From the NCBI GenBank assembly GCA_028285085.1, contig JANQQI010000114.1, positions 1-36,424 of the forward strand: a stretch of DNA of 36,424 bases, given 5' to 3'. Positions 25,787 through 34,000 of this stretch are shown one piece after another. Within the stretch, counting starts at the first letter, position 1. Each line of letters begins with the position of its first letter. The notes beneath the pieces were generated by a model, which saw only the letters and a program-made list of their open reading frames with translations, did not search any database and was not told the origin of the DNA. This DNA is from Saprospiraceae bacterium. GTDB taxonomy: Bacteria > Bacteroidota > Bacteroidia > Chitinophagales > Saprospiraceae. The translations under genes and the position numbers were made by a program.

Positions 25787-26629
25787 TTATTGGATACTTA
25801 ACAACCACTCTAATCCCTCCGGCGCTGATAAATACGGATTAGTCTGGTGATTGGCGCCTGCTGTGTAAGTACACTTATGACGTATTTTATGAATTGTTGA
25901 GTTATGCTTGAGGATATCGGCTAAGTGATCAAAGGCTTTGGTCATTTTTGGTACTTCCTGATCTCCCATTGAGATATAGAAACGGGAAGGAATGCGATCT
26001 ATATTCGAAAGCTGCTCTTGAAATCGTTTGACAATCAGATGATCTTCTCGCCACAGCGCTGGGCTTAGAGCAAGATGTCCTTGAAATAAATCCGGTTTTG
26101 ACATCAAGGTGTAGGTGACGAATAATCCTTCACGGGAATGCCCCACGATAATCTTCTTGGATGAATTACGATAGCGTTTCTCTACTAGGGTGATCACTTC
26201 CTCCTCAATAAACTTGAGGTAGCGATTCGCCTGCCCAAGCGGGGAATTATCGATATCTAAATCTTGCTTCATAAAGGGCGGCGTGAGATCTCGCTGTCTG
26301 GAGGCTTGGTTGATATTTGGGATGCCTACGATAATAGCGGGTTCCAAGTGGCCCAGTCTGGTTAGCAGTTCTGTATCGTATCCAACCGAGTAGGTCAGTG
26401 AATTGCCGCCACAGATATAAATAACTGGATAAGTTTGCTCGGATCGTTGATCGTATCCCTTGGGCTTTTTGACAATTATTCGTCGCTTTTCGGAAAGGAC
26501 TTGCGAATCAATATGGTGGACTTCAAAATCAGCTGGGACACCAGAGGAATCGGTTAGATATAATGTCCCAACCACTGAGAGGAAAATCGTTAAGCCGAAT
26601 AGTACGCAAATGATAATGGTCTTTTTCAT
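25787..26629 (-). CDS. Esterase (alpha/beta hydrolase, esterase-D/enterochelin-esterase-like), membrane-anchored or exported
   Basis: A 280-residue protein with an N-terminal hydrophobic segment (residues 4-24). The fold is that of the putative esterase D family: Y-P-V-I-Y-I-C-G-G (67-75), nucleophile G-H-S-R-E-G (163-168, Ser165; the usual M-G is R-E), an acidic candidate in M-G-D-Q-E (221-225) and H-Q-T (His261). It should cleave small esters (thioester, siderophore or S-formylglutathione-like), acting outside the cytoplasm. It starts 2 bases after the alpha/beta-hydrolase-ankyrin gene stops, so both are surely one operon. Specific substrate unknown. The Arg after the serine is unusual compared with the common GHSMGG. 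Confidence 0.82.
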   Translation of the reverse strand: MKKTIIICVLFGLTIFLSVVGTLYLTDSSGVPADFEVHHIDSQVLSEKRRIIVKKPKGYDQRSEQTYPVIYICGGNSLTYSVGYDTELLTRLGHLEPAIIVGIPNINQASRQRDLTPPFMKQDLDIDNSPLGQANRYLKFIEEEVITLVEKRYRNSSKKIIVGHSREGLFVTYTLMSKPDLFQGHLALSPALWREDHLIVKRFQEQLSNIDRIPSRFYISMGDQEVPKMTKAFDHLADILKHNSTIHKIRHKCTYTAGANHQTNPYLSAPEGLEWLLSIQ

Positions 26630-26631
26630 GA

Positions 26632-28404
26632 TTATTTAGTTAAGTATTTGAATGCTTGGATACACTTTTCTTTAGCCGTTTGCATGGGGAGTTTTCCCTT
26701 AGAAGTCTCAATCGAAATATCCGCGCCTTGCTGAAGGAGATATCGAAAGCTATGGAAACTGCAGTTTTCAATGGCATGGTGGATCGGCGTGTAACCACTC
26801 TTGTTTTGTTGATTAATATTGGCACCGCGAGCAAGGAGGAATTCAAGCATTTCGACATCGTCTACCCAAGCCGCCCAGTTCATGGCACTTCTACCGTTCT
26901 TATTCTTGCGGGTATCAATCAGGTTCAATTGTGCGCCACGACTTAGAGCTTCACCGACCTGGAGAGTATCTCCAGCGATGACGGCGTCCCAAAATGTGAT
27001 TTGCTCTTCCTCAAATACTTCCGGGAGATCTAAGGGTAGGCTTACTTGGGCAGGCAGATCAAGTGGTGCCCCGTTGATGAAATCCGCAAGAATTTGAAAG
27101 ATAGGTGGGCATTCTTCCAGTAATTCGTAATAAGCATCATGAGAACCATGCTCAACTTCGAGCAATTCAGCATTAGACAAATAGCGATGGACTTCACGCG
27201 CATTTTCAATGGGGGTAGATAGGTCCCAATCACCATGGATCAGGAGCACTGGAACATCCGAGTGGACATTGGCCCGGAAGGCTTCACCCAAATCTTCGAC
27301 CGGCCATACCCCTTGCTTGGCAAAGAAGTGATGATTGATAGGCCCTAATATATTGGCGGCCGGGTCATGCTTAATCTCCAATAAGCGACTTTCCGAAGCC
27401 CAGGAGGAAAAATCCATCATATTATTCATTGCGTGAGGTGCACTAACCGTTTTTAAATGCTCTTCAACCCGATCGGAAAAAGAAGTATTGCCGTGATACA
27501 GGTCTAGCATAAGATCAGGCCAGGTTGTCAACTGATGTCGATTGCCGGCTTTGAAAGTGAGGAGAAATTGAGCCGCCAGTTTTTGGGCGGGGTCTGATAA
27601 TTGATCAAAGTATGCCCGATAAAGCTGTAGAAAAGTTTGTCCCGATAACTGGCGATCGTAAAACTCAGATGCTTCAATAGTCGACATGATCCTGCATAAA
27701 GTATTAAGCATTGCTGAAGGAAGATCAAGCGTATGATCGGGGCCTTCGATACCGTGCAAAATGGCGCTAGCCACGTGCTGCTCAAACTGCTTTATGTAGC
27801 TGAGTCCTAAGTGAGAGCCATAGCTGCCGCCCACAAGAATGATTTTGTCGTAGCCCAGATGTCGTCTGAGATCGTCGAGATCCTTGGCACTAGCCTCAGT
27901 GGTGTAAGCTGATAAGTCGATACCCTGATTGATCCAGTAATCTCTGCAGGCTTCTGCAAGCTCGTATTTAGCTTGGTTGAGTTGATCTTGATCCAACTTA
28001 GTGAGTTGTCTAGGCTCAATGATCTCTCGGCAATCGAGATTGGGTATTGATCGGCCGGCTCCCCGCTGATCATAGATGATCACATCGGAGAATTGCTGGT
28101 AAAACTGAATTTCCTGGAATCGCTCCCGTAGCCTGGCGGTATTGAGCCAGGACCCTCCGGGCCCGCCAGCGAGTAAAAATACTGGCTCCTTTGGAGATTT
28201 GGAAGATGTCCTGGCTATCTGATAGGTTAAGATGACGGTGTTTGAGGATGATACGTTATTTCTGCTTTCTGGTAGCTTAATTTGCCCTTCTTTGACTAAT
28301 AAGGAATCGCCCTCTTCGGAAATAATATATTGTTCCTGAGCAATGCTGAATAATGGGGTTAACAGGAGAAAAAGCTGTAGTAGCCATTTTTGATGTTGCT
28401 TCAT
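26632..28404 (-). CDS. Secreted alpha/beta hydrolase fused to C-terminal ankyrin repeats
   Basis: The start at 28404 gives M-K-Q-H-Q-K-W plus a hydrophobic signal ending F-S-I-A-Q (residue 23). An earlier in-frame TTG (28425) adds seven residues before this signal and is less likely. The mature protein has an alpha/beta-hydrolase of the proline-iminopeptidase/TAP type: G-G-P-G-G (80-84, oxyanion), V-G-G-S-Y-G-S (191-197, Ser194), H-G-D-W-D (390-394, Asp394) and H-G-S-H-D (419-423, His422). After about residue 468 come three to four ankyrin-like units (for example G-R-S-A-M-N-W-A-A-W and G-Y-T-P-I-H-H-A-I-E). Such a fusion is uncommon; ankyrins may tether it to a partner. The esterase gene follows by 2 bases and a membrane HTH gene precedes it by 96 bp. 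Confidence 0.88.
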   Translation of the reverse strand: MKQHQKWLLQLFLLLTPLFSIAQEQYIISEEGDSLLVKEGQIKLPESRNNVSSSNTVILTYQIARTSSKSPKEPVFLLAGGPGGSWLNTARLRERFQEIQFYQQFSDVIIYDQRGAGRSIPNLDCREIIEPRQLTKLDQDQLNQAKYELAEACRDYWINQGIDLSAYTTEASAKDLDDLRRHLGYDKIILVGGSYGSHLGLSYIKQFEQHVASAILHGIEGPDHTLDLPSAMLNTLCRIMSTIEASEFYDRQLSGQTFLQLYRAYFDQLSDPAQKLAAQFLLTFKAGNRHQLTTWPDLMLDLYHGNTSFSDRVEEHLKTVSAPHAMNNMMDFSSWASESRLLEIKHDPAANILGPINHHFFAKQGVWPVEDLGEAFRANVHSDVPVLLIHGDWDLSTPIENAREVHRYLSNAELLEVEHGSHDAYYELLEECPPIFQILADFINGAPLDLPAQVSLPLDLPEVFEEEQITFWDAVIAGDTLQVGEALSRGAQLNLIDTRKNKNGRSAMNWAAWVDDVEMLEFLLARGANINQQNKSGYTPIHHAIENCSFHSFRYLLQQGADISIETSKGKLPMQTAKEKCIQAFKYLTK

Positions 28405-28464
28405 TTTTTTCTGACAAAAGAACAAAATGGGCCATAGCGATGCCCGAAAACGGCTATGTCATTG

Positions 28465-28482
28465 TTACGTCGTTCTTACGTC
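28465..28482. promoter_or_regulatory. Direct-repeat operator candidate ahead of the hydrolase operon
   Basis: TTACGTC occurs twice, 11 bases apart (28465-28471 and 28476-28482), in the 96-base gap between the HTH regulator's stop and the hydrolase start, about 60-80 bases before the start. One-turn spacing is typical for a protein binding one DNA face as a dimer. Confidence 0.35.
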
Positions 28483-28500
28483 AAGCTTGTAAAGAGTTGA

Positions 28501-29097
28501 TTATGAGTGAGATGGGGTAGGGGCGTGCAGTGTTGCTTTTTTGATCAGTCGACTGGAGGCAATGATGTTAATCAGGCAAAGTAACCAATACGGCAGCAAA
28601 AGAGTCGGTAAATATTTGAGGAATAATGGCGTATCAAAAGCCAACATGACGAGTAGTAAAAGAATCGACCCGATGGGCAAAACGATCCACGATACGATGA
28701 GATTAAGAATGATCACTGGTTTTAGTTTGGTCCGACTGTTAGACGTCCAATGGGCTTTTTTCCAAAAAAAATAGGCGATGACCGCGTAGAAAAATGGAAT
28801 CAATAAAGAAGACCAAATGATCCAGCGAAGGATTTGGACATTAGTACGTTCAGCATCATTTTGATCGATCTGTAGGGTTTGAGCCGGTATATCTAAAGCC
28901 TGTTTCAACTGCCTTAACGTATAAGGACGTGGGGAGACTTCCCCTTTTTCTATCCTCTGAACAGTACGCAATGAAACGCCCGTTTGATCGGCCAATTCCT
29001 GCTGGGTTAAACCGCGCAACTTCCGATATTCTACGATCTGTTTTCCGTGATCGAAGCTCGGTTGATTGGCCTTAAATTCTTTCGAAGCGTCTTCCAT
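28501..29097 (-). CDS. Membrane-anchored HTH (XRE-type) regulator
   Basis: A 198-residue protein. Residues about 18-75 form a Cro/C1-type helix-turn-helix (I-V-E-Y-R-K-L-R-G-L-T-Q-Q-E-L-A and T-V-Q-R-I-E-K-G). Three hydrophobic helices follow (about 89-112, 128-154, 160-182), so the DNA-binding domain should sit in the cytoplasm tethered to the inner membrane. It lies 96 bp upstream of the alpha/beta-hydrolase-ankyrin gene on the same strand. The gap holds a one-turn direct repeat, suggesting local control of that operon; this is inference. Similar HTH-plus-TM proteins of unknown function are common in Bacteroidota. The first ATG is taken as start. Confidence 0.85.
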   Translation of the reverse strand: MEDASKEFKANQPSFDHGKQIVEYRKLRGLTQQELADQTGVSLRTVQRIEKGEVSPRPYTLRQLKQALDIPAQTLQIDQNDAERTNVQILRWIIWSSLLIPFFYAVIAYFFWKKAHWTSNSRTKLKPVIILNLIVSWIVLPIGSILLLLVMLAFDTPLFLKYLPTLLLPYWLLCLINIIASSRLIKKATLHAPTPSHS

Positions 29098-29162
29098 TCA
29101 GTGGCGTGTAATTAGTAACTAAGGATGAGTTATTCAGTAAGAATCTTTGCTGGTTATTGTTG

Positions 29163-29234
29163 TACCCCCGCCAGGACTCGAACCTGGATCTAGAGTTTAG
29201 GAAACTCCTATTCTATCCCTTGAACTACGGGGGC
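29163..29234 (-). tRNA. tRNA-Arg (anticodon CCU)
   Basis: The reverse complement folds as a full cloverleaf of 72 nt: acceptor stem GCCCCCG/CGGGGGT (one G-U pair), D-arm GTTC/GAAT, anticodon stem GGAGT/ACTCT with loop TTCCTAA (anticodon CCT), and T-arm CCAGG/CCTGG with loop TTCGAGT. Discriminator base A, no encoded CCA. It reads AGG codons. The gene stands alone between the HTH gene and the divergent YjbR-like gene. Confidence 0.95.
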
Positions 29235-29389
29235 ATTTTCAATGATTTAGGTGAGTTGTGACAATTATTTTTTATAGTAAAGTTTTACTCAGTCGAAATT
29301 TTCTCACCAATTTGTTTTTACAAAAAAACAACAGCACCAAAAATAATCTCAAAAATGTCTTTTCTACAAACATTTCTCTCATTATTCTC

Positions 29390-29397
29390 TAATTTTG
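29390..29397 (+). promoter_or_regulatory. Candidate -7 box of the YjbR-FAD oxidoreductase operon
   Basis: TAATTTTG matches TAnnTTTG and lies 20 bases before the ATG at 29418, which would give a very short leader. No convincing -33 TTG was seen upstream. Confidence 0.35.
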
Positions 29398-29417
29398 AGT
29401 TTCTCAACCATTGAATT

Positions 29418-29774
29418 ATGCATATCGAAGCCTTTAGAGAATATTGCCTAGCCAAGAATGGGGTAGAAGAGACCTTTCCATTCGGGGAGGAAACACTGGT
29501 GTTTAAAGTCATGGGGAAAATGTTTGCGGCGACCGGGCTGGAGGCAGAGGAATTCCGAGTCAATTTGAAGTGTGATCCAGAGTACGCACTGGAATTGCGT
29601 GAGGAATACGAGCAGATTATCCCCGGTTGGCATATGAGTAAAAAGCATTGGAATACAGTCTACTTCGAAGCCGGGTTGGATGATACGTTTTTGATCCAGC
29701 TAATCGATCATTCTTACGATCTGGTGGTGCAAAAACTACCTAAAAAGGATCGCGAATTTCTTAATAATCTTTAA
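29418..29774 (+). CDS. MmcQ/YjbR-family DNA-binding-fold protein
   Basis: A 118-residue protein matching the MmcQ/YjbR (CyaY-like fold) family: E-E-T-F-P-F-G-E-E-T-L-V-F-K-V (residues 17-31), G-K-M-F-A-A (33-38), then N-L-K-C-D-P-E and a central P-G-W-H-M-S-K-K-H-W-N-T-V (68-80) before a C-terminal helix pair with S-Y-D-L-V. The length is right for the single-domain form. Molecular function is not established for the family; DNA binding is inferred from structure of relatives. The FAD oxidoreductase starts 7 bases downstream, so the two are one operon. Confidence 0.92.
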   Translation: MHIEAFREYCLAKNGVEETFPFGEETLVFKVMGKMFAATGLEAEEFRVNLKCDPEYALELREEYEQIIPGWHMSKKHWNTVYFEAGLDDTFLIQLIDHSYDLVVQKLPKKDREFLNNL

Positions 29775-29781
29775 AGGGTAG

Positions 29782-30855
29782 ATGGCTTCAACTGTAACGG
29801 ATGTAGATTATTTAATCGTTGGGCAAGGCTTGGCGGGAAGCCTTCTGGCCTGGGAGTTGCTACAAGCTGGCGCTAAGGTACAAATCATAGATTCCGGTCA
29901 CTTAGATGCCGCGTCCAAGGTCGCCGCGGGCATCATTAATCCCGTCACCGGGCGGCGCTTCGCCAAAAGTTGGATGATCGATGAGCTATTGCCTTTTGTG
30001 AATCGTTATTATCGCCAACTTGAGCAGCATTTTGACGCTTCATTTTTTCATTCTCGAAGCGTGTTACGGCTACTTCACAATAACAAAGATGTCAATGAGT
30101 GGTACACTCGGGGCGCATTACCGGAGTTTTCAATTTATTTAAAAGACTACGATCAGCAAGAGCTGTGGGCGGATCGCTTACACCTATCCTTTGGGATGGG
30201 AGAAATCGTTGGGGCCGCACAGGTGGATTTACCTAAGTTAACCAATGTCTTTTGTCAATACTTTTTGGAGCAAGGCTGTTTGCAACAAGCAGCTTTTGAT
30301 TACGATCAATTGATCGTTCAGGGGGAAGGTATCGAATATGGTGAATACACGGCTCGACGACTTATCTTTTGTGAAGGCGTTGGTGGAACACAAAATCCCT
30401 TTTTCAATCATCTGCCCTTTGAACCGGCAAAAGGTGAAGTGCTCATTGTGCGTGCACCCGATCTACAAAGCGAAAACATTATCAAGAGCAAGGCGATGAT
30501 CGCACCGCTGGGTAATGACCTCTACTGGTGCGGCAGCAACTACGAATGGAATCCGCCTCACGCGAAGCCCACTGCGGCTTTCCGAGAGCGCTTCGAGCCC
30601 AGAATCGCCGCTAGTTTGAAAGTACCTTTTGAAGTTGTCGACCACATTGCAGCCATTCGGCCTAGTGTCAAAGATCGACGACCACTGCTGGGACAGCACG
30701 ATCGTCATCCAGCTCTCTACATGTTCAATGGCTTAGGAACCAAGGGAGCTTCGCTTGGTCCTTATTGGGCTAGTGTGATGGCTGATTATCTAACCCAAGG
30801 CAAGGTCTTGCCTGAGACCGTCGATATTCAACGCTTTTCGTTAACGACTCGTTAA
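29782..30855 (+). CDS. FAD-dependent oxidoreductase, D-amino-acid-oxidase (DAO) superfamily
   Basis: A 357-residue protein with the FAD-binding Rossmann motif V-G-Q-G-L-A-G-S at 13-20 and the acidic end of the second strand (I-I-D-S). Mid-protein A-A-G-I-I-N-P-V-T-G-R-R-F and a C-terminal F-N-G-L-G-T-K-G-A-S-L-G-P match the DAO superfamily, where the last block contacts the flavin. Substrate could be an amino acid or other amine; it is not determinable. There is no signal peptide. It follows the YjbR-like gene by 7 bases and precedes the alpha-2-macroglobulin lipoprotein by about 230 bases. Confidence 0.9.
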   Translation: MASTVTDVDYLIVGQGLAGSLLAWELLQAGAKVQIIDSGHLDAASKVAAGIINPVTGRRFAKSWMIDELLPFVNRYYRQLEQHFDASFFHSRSVLRLLHNNKDVNEWYTRGALPEFSIYLKDYDQQELWADRLHLSFGMGEIVGAAQVDLPKLTNVFCQYFLEQGCLQQAAFDYDQLIVQGEGIEYGEYTARRLIFCEGVGGTQNPFFNHLPFEPAKGEVLIVRAPDLQSENIIKSKAMIAPLGNDLYWCGSNYEWNPPHAKPTAAFRERFEPRIAASLKVPFEVVDHIAAIRPSVKDRRPLLGQHDRHPALYMFNGLGTKGASLGPYWASVMADYLTQGKVLPETVDIQRFSLTTR

Positions 30856-31086
30856 TATCTACTTTTCAACCACCCAAATGGATTTGCACCACATCTAATA
30901 AGACGTGGATGAATCTCTATAATCATACTTTTCTAGTCTTAAGCAACGCTAAGGCATTTATATAGGGTATGGTTTAGAGAACATTTTTTCACTACAATAC
31001 ACATTAAGTTTTTTACAAAAATGATGCTTGTCATCTTCCATTAATCCCAACTTAGATTATCTTGTCAAAAATTAAGAATAGCTACC

Positions 31087-34000
31087 ATGAATCGACTGTT
31101 CATCCCCTTTCTACTTACCGCCTTTGCTTTCCTCGCCGCCTGTGGTGGTGCCAAAAAGCCCAGCGACCAGCCAACTACCAATAACAATACCATGAGTCAA
31201 AACAATAATAACGAGTATGCCGACTATTGGAAAACCATCGATTCTTTAGACCAAAAAGGCTTGCCCCGCTCGGCGGAGGAAAAAGTGCAAGAATTGTATG
31301 AGCTGGTCAAGGCTGAAAATAATGCCCCTCAAATGGTCAAATGCTTGCTGTATCAGTCACGCTATACGGCGCAATTGAATGAGGAAGGGCTCATCAAGAG
31401 CATTGTCAACTTAGAAGAGGAGATGGCGGCCGCAAAGTTTCCGATGAAAGCCGTACTGCAAAGTCTACTCGCCGAGTTGTATTTCCGTTATATGGATGCG
31501 AATCAATGGCAGTTACAAAATCGGACACCGGTCAAAGGTTTTGAAGTTGCCGATATGGCGACTTGGACCGTTGAAGACTTAAACGAACGCAGCCGCAGCC
31601 TTTATTTGGCTTCCTTGGAGAACAAAGAAAGCCAGCAAATCAATATCGCATCCTACAGTGCCATTCTCCAACCCGGTGCCAATACCGAGGGATTACGCCC
31701 CACGCTTTACGATTTTTTGGCCCAGCGGGCTATCGAAGTATGGCAAAACGAACGGGGCTACCTTACTGAGCCTGCATTCAAATTCAATTTAGATCAGCCG
31801 GTGGCCTTAGGAAGCATCGATGATTTTATCAATTACAAATTCACTAGCCGCGATCAGCAGTCACCGAAGCTGCACATCATGCAATTGTTTCAGGAATTAT
31901 TGCGCTTTCACCGCACTGATCGCGATCCACTGGCTTTGATGGAAGTCGAGTTACAGCGGTTACGCTATGCCCATCGCCATTCAATTCTCAGTGACAAGGA
32001 AACACTCTACGAAGCGAGTCTAAAACGTCACCAAAAGGAATATCAAGGGCAAGCCATTGGTGGCTTAGTCAATTACTATTTGGCGGAGTATTATTACAAT
32101 CAGGGCTCGAATTACATACCTGCTGCCCAAGAAGAATCCAAGTGGGATATTAAGAAAGCGAAGGAATTGTGCGACGAAACTATTGTTGCGCATCCTGATT
32201 CTTACGGTGCGGATAAATGCCAGGAACTACTTTCGCGCATCCTGCTTAAAGAGATCAATCTCGAATTAGAATTGGTCAATTTGCCAAATCAATCTATTCT
32301 CGCTTCGATCAGCTACAAAAATGTTGTTGATCTAAACTTTCGGGTGGCTGCGTTGACCCGTGATCAAATACAGTCGCTCAATCAAATGAATGAAGCTGCT
32401 ATCCATGATTATCTAACAAAATTGGATCCGATTAAATCCTGGTCTGTGCAATTGCCCGACGATGGGGATTATCAACAACACCGTACAGAGATCGCGGTTG
32501 ATGGCCTAGCTTACGGGCAATATGTCGTAATGGCTTCGACTCGTAAGGATTTTGAACGCGTACAGGGAAATTTGATTTACGCCTTTACTCAGGTATCGAG
32601 CCTAGCTTACTTACACCGGATGCAGGCCAATGGTCGTACGCACTTTATCGTGGTAGATCGCCAGAACGGTGCCCCGCTAGCCGGAGTGAAAGCCACTTTT
32701 ATGGGTAACCGTTACAATTCCAAGCGTCGTCGGAGTGAAACCTTTGTTTTGGGCGATGCTGTATCCGATGCTCAAGGAATGATCAAAACGAGTTTTACGG
32801 ATCGCAACAGTTTTCAACTAAAACTAGAAAAAGGAGATGATGAGCTTTGGTTAAATGATGGCTACTCTAATCGAGTTTATAATCGTCAAAAGCGAGTGAC
32901 GGTCAACACGCATTTCTTTTTGGATCGAGCGATTTACCGTCCAGGGCAGACCATCTATTTTAAAGGAATACTGATTGAATCCAGCAATGAGGATCTCCCT
33001 AAGATTGTTCCGAATAATAAAGTAACGATTGAACTGTATGACGTCAATCGTCAGAAAGTAAGCGAGCTACAACTTAAAACCAATGAGTATGGCTCATTTA
33101 GTGGTTCATTTGTAGCACCGGCCAACGGTTTGCTGGGGCAAATGTCCATCCGTAATGGGCGTTCACGCCATTATTTTCGGGTAGAAGAGTATAAACGTCC
33201 TAAGTTTGAAGTGGTCTTTGATCCGGTGGAAGGCTCTTTCCGACTCAATGAAGAGGTAACGGTCAAAGGCAATGCTAAGGCGCTCGCCGGCAATGTGATT
33301 TCGGATGCGAAAGTTCAATATCGAGTGGTGAGAGAAGTGCGTTATCCTTATTTGCCATGGTATTTTTACCGTTGGGGCTATCCGTCTTCGCCCAGTATGG
33401 AAATTGTCAACGGCACCACTACAACGGATGCTGCGGGGAACTTTACGATCGATTTTAAAGCGATCCCAGATCTGTCCATTGATCCCGAAAAGAAACCACA
33501 GTTTAATTATGTCGTTTACGCTGATGTAACGGATCTGAACGGTGAAACGCGTTCCGGTGAAGCGCGCGTCTCTGTCGGTTACGTAGCGATGCAAGCCGGA
33601 TTCGATATCGAAGGAGAGGTGAATGTTGATAGTTTAAAAACATTAAAAATCTATACGCGCAATTTAGCCGGGCAGGATATTCCCGCCACCGGTACATTAA
33701 GTATTCAAAAACTACAGCAACCCCAACAGTTTTATATCGAACGTTATTGGATGGAACCGGATAAACCGCTGTTATCCAAAGATGAATTTACCCAGCGCTT
33801 CCCGGATTATCCTTACGCGAAGGAAAATCGCCCCGAACAGTGGGCTCTGGAAACCGAAGTACTGAAAGCTGATTTTAATACCGGTGAAAAGCGCAGCTTT
33901 GACCTGCAAAACCTTAATCTACGTCCCGGAACCTACGCCTTTGCGCTACAAGCAAATGATCCGTACGGCACGCCCGTAGAACTGCGGCGTATTGTGGTGG

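Noticed and set aside
30841-30855. Palindrome TTAACGACTCGTTAA at the end of the FAD oxidoreductase gene
   Set aside because: It overlaps the last codons and stop, is AT-rich with no T-tract, and is likely chance.
30889-30908. Weak hairpin CCAC-A-TCT / AGA-C-GTGG after the FAD oxidoreductase gene
   Set aside because: The stem contains an internal mismatch and no T-run follows, so it was not called as a terminator.
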